DNA of 14,390 nt from JAHJFW01 sp038065635 (GTDB lineage Bacteria; Patescibacteriota; Patescibacteriia; 2-12-FULL-60-25), in NCBI GenBank assembly GCA_038065635.1, contig JBBTQP010000005.1:1-14390 (forward strand), written 5' to 3'. The notes under the pieces were generated by a model that was not told the origin of the DNA, did not search any database, and was given only the letters and a program-made list of their open reading frames with translations. Each line of letters starts with the position of its first letter. Position 1 is the stretch's first letter. Of this stretch, positions 5,025 to 10,683 are shown one piece after another. Made by a program: the position numbers and the translations under genes.

Positions 5025-7551
5025 CAATTTCTACGAGAAGGATATTAATGAAAGCGAATATGAAAACGCCAAGAAGCCAGATAGGCGGCAGAGCGGAAGT
5101 TTTTAGGATACGTTGTAGGAATGGAGCATAGACCGCAGCCAACGTCAGACCGATTCCGAAGCAGACGCTGATTGTAAGCAGGTGGTTTGAAAAAATCGAG
5201 TAGGTCCCGATTCGACGATGCAGACTGCGGAAGGAAAACGCGACGATTAGCGAATAGAGCGAGAAGGATGAAAATATGAACGTACGTACTATCGCATCAG
5301 GGAAGCCGAATTTGGTTAATGCCAAGTATAAAAGTAAGAGTACGGCACTTCCAATAAAACCGATGAAGAGGATAAGGATTTTTGACTCCGCATCTATTAT
5401 TGCACGTGCGCCTCGCTTTGTTCGCGCGTGTACGTCGGATTCGGTTTCGAATGCGTAAGAGATAGCAGGAAAGCTGTCCGAGAAAAAGTTTACGAAAAGT
5501 ATTTGCAGGGCGTTGATTGGCAGGGCGAGTCCTGCGAGCAGGGATCCTCCGATGAGGAATATTTCATGCATGGCGTTGGAAAGCAAATAAACAATAACTT
5601 TTCTTATGTTAGCTATGATCCGCCGTCCTTCCTCGATCGCCGCAACGAGTGTCTCGAAATTATTATCCATCAAAATCAGATCCGCCGCCGCCTTCGCCAC
5701 CTCGCTCCCCGCGCCAACAGCAACTCCGATGTCCGCCGCCTTTAGCGCAGGTCCGTCGTTTACTCCGTCGCCGGTTACTGCCACGATTTCACCTTGTTCT
5801 TTGTAGAGATTAAGAATTTGTACTTTTTGCTCCGGTGATACACGCGCGAAAACCGCGATATTTTTCAAACGCTTAATGAGGTCGCGATGCGTCATTCCCT
5901 CAAGTTCGCTTCCGGTTATTACGAGTTGATTTCGATTGAGCAAGCCAAGCTCGCGCGCGACGAAAGTGGCTGTGCCATTATGATCTCCGGTAACGACGAC
6001 TGTCTGTACTCCGGACGCGGTCATACGTTCTATGGCGGATTTAACGCTCGGACGAATGGGGTCTCGAAACGCCAGAAGTCCAAGGAACGAGTATTGCGAT
6101 TTGTCGTCATGAGTTCCGTTGCGACGCGCCACTCCGAGAAGTCGTTCGCCGGATTTCGCTCGAGAGTCGATTATTTTCAGGATTTGTTTTTTTCCATCCT
6201 CTTCCGTCTCGCAAAATCCAAGGATGATTTCAGGCGCGCCGAGCATCACCGAAAAGTTGCCGTTGGAGTTACGAGCAGTAGTGACAGAATATTTGTTGGT
6301 TGAGTTGAAAGGGATGCGATCGATTATTTTATGTTGTTTTTCAAAGTCATGAAGCTTGATTCCTTTTTGTCCGGCCGCTTGTACGATCGCGGTTTCAAGC
6401 GGACGTCCGGAAAGCCGCCATTCACCGATCGGGGCATTTGGATTTTCCAGAACCACATCCGTATTTAGAAGCGCGGCCGTTATCAACTCTTTTTCACTGT
6501 CTTGCTCGTCAGAAGCCGGAAGAATAGCCGAAAGAGATAATTTCGCCTCGGTTAACGTCCCTGTTTTGTCGGTTAGAATAACGGTGGTTGAGCCGAGAGT
6601 TTCGGCGGCCAGCATTTTTCGAACAACTCCCTTTTTTTTCGCCAATCGTTCAACTCCAACGGCGAGAATAACTGTTACGGCAACAGGCAGTCCCTCGGGA
6701 ACGGCGGACACGGCGACCGCGACCGCGATTAGGAACATGTCTTTGATTGCGATTCCGCTAAAGATGCCGCTGATGAAAAGTACGAGAGTCCCAACGATTA
6801 TTGCGAGTCCGCTCCATCCTGCGAAGCGAGTTACCGCGCGTTGCAGAGGAGTCGGTTCGCGGCGTTGTTTTGCCGTGAGAGAAGCGATGCGACCGAACTC
6901 TGTATTTTCACCTGTTGCTGTTACGACAGCGGTGGCATATCCGTCAACGACCAGAGTTCCGCCATAAAGCATGCATGTCCTATCGGCGAGCGGCGCGGAA
7001 GGCGAGACTGGGCGCAGTGTTTTTTGAACCGGAAGAGACTCGCCCGTCAAAATAGCCTCGTCTATACCGAGGTGGTTTGCGGAAATAATTCTCGCGTCTG
7101 CCGGAACGCGGTTGCCGATCGAAAGATGGATGATGTCTCCAGGAACCAGCTTGGTCGCATCCATTTCACGTTCTTGATTTTCACGGCGTACGCGAGCTTG
7201 CGTGCGAATGTATGCGTGCAGTTCCTCCAGTACGGATTCGGCTTTATTTTCCTGCCAATAACCGAGCGCTGTATTTACGGTTAGAGCAAGAATTATCACG
7301 ATCGCATCTATAAATTCTTTTATCGCAAACGTAACAATACCGGCGACCAGCAGAATGAGAATAAGAGGACTGCGGAATTGGTTTAATGCAATAGCCGTTC
7401 GTGCAAGCCGAGTTTTCTCTTTTATCGTGTTTTGTCCGAACTTGATCAGCCGCTTGGTGGCCTCGGTATTCGTGAGACCTTCCGCGGTAGTATTAAGCGA
7501 CGAAAGCGCTTCAGCCGCGGAAATGGACCAGAAGGACGTTTTTTCTTTCAT
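4993..7551 (-). CDS. Cation-transporting P-type ATPase, P2 (probably Ca2+) type
   Basis: ATP-driven cation pump of 852 aa in the membrane. Seen: N-terminal cation ATPase domain (about 5-65), actuator motif TGES (169-172), M4 motif PEGLP (285-289), phosphorylation site DKTGTLT (D328), nucleotide-domain GAPE (438-441), TGD (521-523) and the hinge TGDGVND (593-599). Transmembrane pairs lie near 60-97 and 245-300, with about six more helices after residue 650. M4 Glu286, M5 Glu663 and M6 N688/S691/D692 (FVNFFSDSFPA) match the N-x-x-T/S-D layout of Ca2+ pumps, while the usual M5 Asn is shifted by one. Ca2+ is therefore likely but not certain; Mn2+ or other cations are possible. The ATG lies 6 nt after an extended -10 box, suggesting a leaderless mRNA. 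It ends inside trmD, convergent. Confidence 0.93.
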   Translation of the reverse strand: MKEKTSFWSISAAEALSSLNTTAEGLTNTEATKRLIKFGQNTIKEKTRLARTAIALNQFRSPLILILLVAGIVTFAIKEFIDAIVIILALTVNTALGYWQENKAESVLEELHAYIRTQARVRRENQEREMDATKLVPGDIIHLSIGNRVPADARIISANHLGIDEAILTGESLPVQKTLRPVSPSAPLADRTCMLYGGTLVVDGYATAVVTATGENTEFGRIASLTAKQRREPTPLQRAVTRFAGWSGLAIIVGTLVLFISGIFSGIAIKDMFLIAVAVAVSAVPEGLPVAVTVILAVGVERLAKKKGVVRKMLAAETLGSTTVILTDKTGTLTEAKLSLSAILPASDEQDSEKELITAALLNTDVVLENPNAPIGEWRLSGRPLETAIVQAAGQKGIKLHDFEKQHKIIDRIPFNSTNKYSVTTARNSNGNFSVMLGAPEIILGFCETEEDGKKQILKIIDSRAKSGERLLGVARRNGTHDDKSQYSFLGLLAFRDPIRPSVKSAIERMTASGVQTVVVTGDHNGTATFVARELGLLNRNQLVITGSELEGMTHRDLIKRLKNIAVFARVSPEQKVQILNLYKEQGEIVAVTGDGVNDGPALKAADIGVAVGAGSEVAKAAADLILMDNNFETLVAAIEEGRRIIANIRKVIVYLLSNAMHEIFLIGGSLLAGLALPINALQILFVNFFSDSFPAISYAFETESDVHARTKRGARAIIDAESKILILFIGFIGSAVLLLLYLALTKFGFPDAIVRTFIFSSFSLYSLIVAFSFRSLHRRIGTYSIFSNHLLTISVCFGIGLTLAAVYAPFLQRILKTSALPPIWLLGVFIFAFINILLVEIVKWRFRLRRA

Positions 7552-7557
7552 GCGCCA

Positions 7558-7566
7558 AGTGTATCA
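7558..7566 (-). promoter_or_regulatory. Extended -10 promoter of the ATPase gene
   Basis: On the minus strand TGATACACT (TG-n-TACACT) ends 6 nt before the ATPase ATG, so transcription would begin at or next to the start codon. No good -35 is visible, as is common with extended -10 promoters. Confidence 0.5.
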
Positions 7567-7584
7567 CGCCACCCGTCTTTTTCC

Positions 7585-7613
7585 TTGACGAATAGCCATA
7601 TTTTCGATATTCT
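7585..7613 (+). promoter_or_regulatory. Promoter of tRNA-Glu
   Basis: TTGACG, a 17-nt spacer and TATTCT, ending 23 nt before the tRNA. It is divergent from the ATPase promoter in the same short gap. Confidence 0.7.
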
Positions 7614-7636
7614 CCGCTTCGCATGGCGAGTCACAT

Positions 7637-7711
7637 GGCCCCTTCGTCTAACGGTTAGGACAGCGGCTTTTCAAGCCGTTAACAGGAGTTCGATTCTCCT
7701 AGGGGCTACCA
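7637..7711 (+). tRNA. tRNA-Glu (UUC)
   Basis: A 75-nt tRNA with all arms and an encoded CCA end. The acceptor stem is GGCCCCT pairing with AGGGGCT (a G-U pair at position 1-72). The anticodon arm GGCTTTTCAAGCC presents TTC in a seven-base loop (TTTTCAA). The T arm is AGGAGTTCGATTCTCCT. It decodes GAA and GAG. It has its own promoter and a hairpin terminator that begins 5 nt after the CCA. Confidence 0.96.
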
Positions 7712-7715
7712 TTTG

Positions 7716-7740
7716 AAAAACACCTAAAACTGGTGTTTTT
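7716..7740. terminator. Bidirectional terminator between tRNA-Glu and a convergent small gene
   Basis: Perfect 9-bp stem, AAAAACACC (7716-7724) with GGTGTTTTT (7732-7740), and a 7-nt loop. T runs occur on both strands. The stem also encodes the last codons and stop of the minus-strand small gene. Confidence 0.8.
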
Positions 7741-7915
7741 CGTTATCATTTTTTGGATGCTTCGCCTTTCTGCGGTAGGTTTTTTTCGAAACGTGAACTT
7801 TCGTAGTCGGCGCGTATGGCTTTCGTATTTTTTTTTCAATATCGCGCACGTTGAAACGCACGACTATCCGTCGGCCTTTTTCCGGCTTCGTGGCGTATGA
7901 TCTAGATTTTGGCAT
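7724..7915 (-). CDS. Small basic protein, unknown function
   Basis: Protein of 63 aa, not recognised as a named family. It is strongly basic (many Lys and Arg, clusters such as KPEKGRRIVVRF and KKTYRRKAKHPK), without a hydrophobic segment or Cys pairs, so nucleic-acid or ribosome binding is a reasonable guess only. Support for a real gene: a clean extended -10 box (TGATATACT) ends exactly 6 nt before the ATG, the same layout as the ATPase gene, and a hairpin terminator overlaps the stop. No Shine-Dalgarno is present, consistent with a leaderless mRNA. It is transcribed towards tRNA-Glu. Confidence 0.65.
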   Translation of the reverse strand: MPKSRSYATKPEKGRRIVVRFNVRDIEKKIRKPYAPTTKVHVSKKTYRRKAKHPKNDNEKHQF

Positions 7916-7921
7916 GATGGG

Positions 7922-7930
7922 AGTATATCA
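7922..7930 (-). promoter_or_regulatory. Extended -10 promoter of the small basic protein gene
   Basis: On the minus strand TG-A-TATACT ends 6 nt before the ATG, predicting a start of transcription at the ATG. A weak -35-like TTCTCG lies 17 nt upstream. Confidence 0.55.
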
Positions 7931-7949
7931 ATTTGATCGTGGAACGAGA

Positions 7950-7999
7950 AAGTTGAAATGAAAGAGGCCGCACTGCTCGAGATGTGAGCGTGCGGCCTC
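7950..7999 (-). terminator. Terminator of the 79-aa gene
   Basis: Long hairpin: GAGGCCGCAC (7964-7973) with GTGCGGCCTC (7990-7999), extended by an inner GCTC/GAGC stem. On the minus strand it is followed by TTTCATTTCAACTTT. The shape is that of a strong intrinsic terminator. It lies about 120 nt after the stop codon of the gene it serves. Confidence 0.8.
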
Positions 8000-8034
8000 G
8001 GTGTGGCGACGATGCGGGGAGAGGTTCTTGTTCT

Positions 8035-8098
8035 GCGGTTAATCCGACGGATCGGGGAACCGCAATTACCCTTTTAGGAACCCGTTAGGGTTCACCCT
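8035..8098. other. Structured 3' untranslated region
   Basis: Between the 79-aa gene's stop and its terminator are further inverted repeats: GCGGTT (8035-8040) with AACCGC (8058-8063), inner CCG/CGG, and AACCC (8079-8083) with GGGTT (8088-8092), with overlapping alternatives around the last. No convincing reading frame is seen. It may be a structured 3' UTR or a small RNA processed from it. Confidence 0.35.
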
Positions 8099-8119
8099 GG
8101 CATCGATCACGTCTACGGA

Positions 8120-8359
8120 TCAGACCCGCGTGACCACGACCGTGGTTTCGGTCGGATCATCTCCATGCTTGAATGTCCAGTCCACCGCTTCGCGGATGAG
8201 TTCTTCCGAGAACTCCATTGCTTCCTCGAAGGTGATGCCGATCTCCTTCGCCGCGTTACCGGTCTCTCGGCGGTGGTTAGGACCGAGTCGAACTCCGTCT
8301 CGGCGGATTTTTGCCTTCAGAACCAAGAGGGCGATTTCGCCCTTGCGCGCGTCGTCCAT
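8120..8359 (-). CDS. Conserved-looking 79-aa cytoplasmic protein, unknown function
   Basis: Small soluble protein without signal peptide or membrane segment. The sequence suggests helices (ARKGEIALLVLKAKIRRDG; NAAKEIGITFEEAMEFSEELIREAV) and a polar C-terminus ending TTVVVTRV. I recall similar short helical proteins in Patescibacteria but cannot name a family. The gene signals are the best in the window: a perfect AGGAGG 5 nt before the ATG, a TTGACA-17-TATATT promoter, an operator-like palindrome at the predicted start site, and a long hairpin terminator. Codons favour G or C in the third position (AAG, ATC, GAG, ACC, GTC), unlike the AT-ending codons of the ATPase and PilB genes. Regulation by a repressor is inferred from the palindrome. 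Expression is likely strong when not repressed. Confidence 0.8.
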   Translation of the reverse strand: MDDARKGEIALLVLKAKIRRDGVRLGPNHRRETGNAAKEIGITFEEAMEFSEELIREAVDWTFKHGDDPTETTVVVTRV

Positions 8360-8364
8360 GATGG

Positions 8365-8370
8365 CCTCCT
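8365..8370 (-). promoter_or_regulatory. Consensus Shine-Dalgarno of the 79-aa gene
   Basis: AGGAGG on the minus strand, 5 nt before the ATG and preceded by an A run. It is the only full-consensus ribosome binding site noticed in the window and fixes the start codon. Confidence 0.85.
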
Positions 8371-8402
8371 TTTTAGCGTCGCGAAACCCTCACGACAAAG
8401 GC

Positions 8403-8419
8403 GTATGGGAATTCCATAC
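8403..8419. promoter_or_regulatory. Operator-like palindrome at the start site of the 79-aa gene
   Basis: GTATGG (8403-8408) and CCATAC (8414-8419) form a 17-bp palindrome, mismatched at one inner pair. It covers the positions immediately downstream of the predicted transcription start (about 8420, minus strand), where a bound repressor would block RNA polymerase. No regulator gene is visible nearby. Confidence 0.5.
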
Positions 8420-8426
8420 AAAAAAT

Positions 8427-8455
8427 AATATATCATAAAATCGCTTTTTTGTCAA
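8427..8455 (-). promoter_or_regulatory. Near-consensus promoter of the 79-aa gene
   Basis: On the minus strand TTGACA (8455-8450), a 17-nt spacer, then TATATT (8432-8427). The -35 is perfect and the -10 matches five of six. The predicted leader is about 60 nt. Confidence 0.8.
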
Positions 8456-8507
8456 CCTTACTTGATAACGTGACTACATGTTTACGTATTTGTATCTACT
8501 TCCTCTG

Positions 8508-8539
8508 ACCTTCTCTAATTCGCGCGAATTAGAGAAGGT
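8508..8539. repeat. Perfect 32-bp palindrome
   Basis: ACCTTCTCTAATTCGC (8508-8523) is followed at once by its exact reverse complement (8524-8539). There is no T run on either side, so it does not look like a simple terminator. It lies between the promoter of the 79-aa gene and the terminator of the next minus-strand gene. Confidence 0.75.
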
Positions 8540-8553
8540 AGGATGCGGGTAAC

Positions 8554-8593
8554 AAAAAAACGCACTCGTCGCGGGTGGTGGTTCCCGAGTGCG
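8554..8593 (-). terminator. Terminator of the 148-aa membrane-anchored protein gene
   Basis: CGCACTCG (8561-8568) pairs with CGAGTGCG (8586-8593). On the minus strand seven T follow directly (8560-8554). It starts 12 nt after the stop codon. Confidence 0.85.
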
Positions 8594-8605
8594 GGTGCGT
8601 TGGAG

Positions 8606-9052
8606 TCAGTGGAGAGGCGCGCTTTGGTAACGGGCGTCGCTTACGTCGGTGCGCACCACGAGGGTGAGCGTTGCTTCGAGTCCGTTTTTCATGACCGCGA
8701 AGAAAACGCAGTCTTCGCGGCCGACCTTCATGCGGAAACTCTTGTCGTAGTTGAGCTTCTCTTCGAGCATGGTCTTGCCGTCGAAAGGACGGTAGCCCAC
8801 GCGATAGCCGCGCTCGATCGCCTCGCGCGGAACTTGGAAGACAACCACCGTCTTCCATCCCCAAAGTGCAAGCCAAAGGTGGTTCCACCATTTGGTCGGC
8901 GGTGCGCTGTCGTCGCCCATGATGAGGGTGCCACGGATATCCGGCCCCTCGAACCTTTTCCATTCCATAGAACTCCTCCATGCGAGAAGCCCGACGCAGA
9001 GAGCCGAGCTGATGATGAAAATAGCGAGTGTGCGGCGGGAAATACGTTTCAT
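8606..9052 (-). CDS. Membrane-anchored protein, unknown function
   Basis: Protein of 148 aa, family not recognised. Residues 1-7 are basic (MKRISRR), and residues 8-26 form one hydrophobic helix, either a membrane anchor or an uncleaved signal. The remainder, outside the membrane by the positive-inside rule, has a Trp-rich stretch (KWWNHLWLALWGWK, about 54-67) followed by mixed alpha/beta-looking sequence with a single Cys. The Trp-rich stretch could lie at the membrane surface. The start at 9052 is chosen because GGGAGAG sits 3 nt before it; an ATG eight codons earlier lacks such a site. GC-rich codon use and an SD/terminator cassette layout resemble the 79-aa gene. A 7-T hairpin terminator follows. 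It is divergent from tsaD. Confidence 0.75.
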   Translation of the reverse strand: MKRISRRTLAIFIISSALCVGLLAWRSSMEWKRFEGPDIRGTLIMGDDSAPPTKWWNHLWLALWGWKTVVVFQVPREAIERGYRVGYRPFDGKTMLEEKLNYDKSFRMKVGREDCVFFAVMKNGLEATLTLVVRTDVSDARYQSAPLH

Positions 9053-9137
9053 GCACTCTCCCGTTGTTGCGAGCATACGATTGCATTAATAGACGGTTTC
9101 GTCAACCCGAAAAGGGTTTATCGAATCGCTTTCATCG

Positions 9138-9146
9138 TGGTACGCT
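9138..9146 (+). promoter_or_regulatory. Candidate extended -10 promoter of tsaD-tsaE
   Basis: TG-G-TACGCT ends 11 nt before the tsaD ATG; a weak TTATCG lies 17 nt upstream. The predicted leader is only about 5 nt. Confidence 0.45.
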
Positions 9147-9157
9147 CCAGTCGCTAT

Positions 9158-10252
9158 ATGCCTGGCAAAAGACGCTTAAGAGTCCTTGGAATCGAGACGA
9201 GTTGCGACGAAACATCGGTCGCGATTTTGGATGTTTCAGAAAAATCTACGCGCATCGTTTTTCACGAAATCGCCTCGCAGATTCCAGCCCACCAAATCTA
9301 CGGAGGCGTTGTTCCGGAAGTCGCAGCGAGGTTACACGTGAAGGAGATCGTGGAGTTGCTGGATCTGGCGTTATGGGGAAAAACCTCCCCTAACCCCTCC
9401 TTCGCAAGGAGGGGGATCGAAGGGGGAGTTAGAGGGGGTCTGAGCCCAGTTGTTTTCGACGCAATCGCCGTCACGCAAGGTCCCGGACTCGCCACAGCTC
9501 TTCGTGTCGGCATTGAGGCCGGACGAACGCTCGCGTTTCTTACGGGCAAGCCGATCGTCGGAGTGAATCATCTTGAAGGCCACCTTGCGTCCGCGTGGCT
9601 TGTTCCGGAAAATCGTAAACTATGGAAGTTTCCAATCCTATTTCTCCTCGTTTCCGGTGGGCATACGGAGTTAGTTTTGATGAAGGATTTTTGTTCGTAC
9701 CGCGTCATCGGTAGGACTCGCGACGATGCTTCGGGTGAAGCGTTCGATAAAACCGGAAAGTTGATAGGTTTGAGCTATCCTGCCGGTCCGCAAATCGCAA
9801 AGTTCGCAGAAGATGGCGACTCATCCGCATACGACATCCCTCGTCCTATGATAAACGATCCGTCGTTTGATTTTAGTTTTTCCGGTTTGAAGTCCGCGGT
9901 TCGTCGTTTGTGGGAGGAAATGTCGGACAAGGAGAAATCCAAGAAAAAAACTCGCGTTGATCTTTGCGCGTCCATTCAGGAAGCCATCGTTGATGTTCTC
10001 GTTGCCAAGACCGTGTCCGCCGTGAAAAAATACAAGCCGAGAGCGGTTGCGATCGTCGGTGGAGTATCTGCAAATAAGCGACTACAAGAGCGCATGAGAG
10101 ATGCGTTGGAAGACACGACCTTGCTTCATGCCGCGCGCGGACTTCATACGGATAACGCCGCGATGATCGCCGCCGCTGGCGCGTGGCGTCTCATGAAGGG
10201 GGAGAAGCATGATTGGAAAAAGATTGATGCTGAACCGGAATTGGATCTATGA
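9158..10252 (+). CDS. tsaD: tRNA t6A37 threonylcarbamoyltransferase TsaD, with in-frame insert
   Basis: Catalytic subunit that transfers the threonylcarbamoyl group to A37 of ANN-decoding tRNAs, working with TsaB and TsaE; 364 aa from this start. Seen: VLGIETSCDETSVAI (9-23), metal-binding NHLEGH (H138, H142), LLVSGGHTELV (163-173), DDASGEAFDKTGKLIGLSYPAGP (189-211), NDPSFDFSFSGLKSA (233-247), VGGVSAN (300-306) and TDNAAMIA (331-338). Residues about 73-98 (GKTSPNPSFARRG...) are about 17 residues longer than usual for this spot and coincide with a palindromic DNA repeat. The flanking family motifs are intact, so the protein is probably functional. The frame is open upstream to 8543, but that covers an antisense gene, so the ATG at 9158 is chosen. 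The stop overlaps the tsaE start. Confidence 0.95.
   Translation: MPGKRRLRVLGIETSCDETSVAILDVSEKSTRIVFHEIASQIPAHQIYGGVVPEVAARLHVKEIVELLDLALWGKTSPNPSFARRGIEGGVRGGLSPVVFDAIAVTQGPGLATALRVGIEAGRTLAFLTGKPIVGVNHLEGHLASAWLVPENRKLWKFPILFLLVSGGHTELVLMKDFCSYRVIGRTRDDASGEAFDKTGKLIGLSYPAGPQIAKFAEDGDSSAYDIPRPMINDPSFDFSFSGLKSAVRRLWEEMSDKEKSKKKTRVDLCASIQEAIVDVLVAKTVSAVKKYKPRAVAIVGGVSANKRLQERMRDALEDTTLLHAARGLHTDNAAMIAAAGAWRLMKGEKHDWKKIDAEPELDL
9384..9438. repeat. Palindromic repeat inserted in frame in tsaD
   Basis: Core CCCCTCCTT (9394-9402) pairs perfectly with AAGGAGGGG (9406-9414) around a 3-nt loop. Outer C-rich (CCTCCCCTAA) and G-rich (TTAGAGGGGG) arms pair imperfectly. The peptide NPSFARRGIEGG is one I associate with a widespread dispersed repeat (recollection). 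It keeps the tsaD frame. Confidence 0.7.
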
Positions 10253-10683
10253 GAATCGTAACATTAAAACACGGCAAAGACTGTAAGCGATTTCGTGTTC
10301 CGACGGAGAAAGACTGGGGAGAGCTAGTAGAATACGTCGCGGAACAAATAAAACCTGGAGATATCCTCGCTCTCTCAGGCGAGCTTGGCGCGGGGAAAAC
10401 CACTTTCGTGCAGAGTCTGGCAAGAGAATTAGGCGTCAAAAAAAATACCCCAAGCCCCACGTTCGCGCTCATGCGGTCGTACGCAGTTCGGCATCCTAGT
10501 ATCAAGAGGCTAATTCATGTAGACGCATATCGCATAGAGAACGAACGGGATTTCGTGGCGCTAGATCTCGACGAAGAGATCGCTGATGGAATCAGTGCGG
10601 TGGTTATCGAGTGGCCTGAAAACATCAAAAAATGGCTCGGTCGACAGGCGTCCGTTTTGGATCTTTCAATTACTGGATTCTAG
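10249..10683 (+). CDS. tsaE: tRNA t6A biosynthesis ATPase TsaE
   Basis: Small P-loop ATPase that drives turnover of the TsaB-TsaD complex in t6A synthesis; 144 aa, the usual size. Seen: Walker A GELGAGKTT (44-52), SPTF (69-72), the conserved HVDAYR (90-95) and EWPEN (121-125). Its ATG overlaps the tsaD stop (ATGA), so the two are translationally coupled. TsaB is not in the window. The stop codon lies in the palindrome CTAG, shared with the stop of the convergent pilB gene; there is no room for a terminator between them. Confidence 0.95.
   Translation: MRIVTLKHGKDCKRFRVPTEKDWGELVEYVAEQIKPGDILALSGELGAGKTTFVQSLARELGVKKNTPSPTFALMRSYAVRHPSIKRLIHVDAYRIENERDFVALDLDEEIADGISAVVIEWPENIKKWLGRQASVLDLSITGF

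Noticed and set aside
6356..6967. 203-aa plus-strand open frame inside the ATPase gene
   Set aside because: It is a shadow of the strongly supported P-type ATPase on the other strand, without promoter or ribosome binding site.
8069..8122. UGA read-through of the 79-aa gene (17 more codons in frame before TAA)
   Set aside because: UGA is a normal stop in several conserved genes here, and the extra codons show no composition or motif support.
8543..9157. 5' extension of the tsaD frame to 8543
   Set aside because: The stretch is antisense to the well-supported 148-aa gene and its terminator, has no TsaD similarity, and TsaD normally begins just before VLGIETSCDETS.
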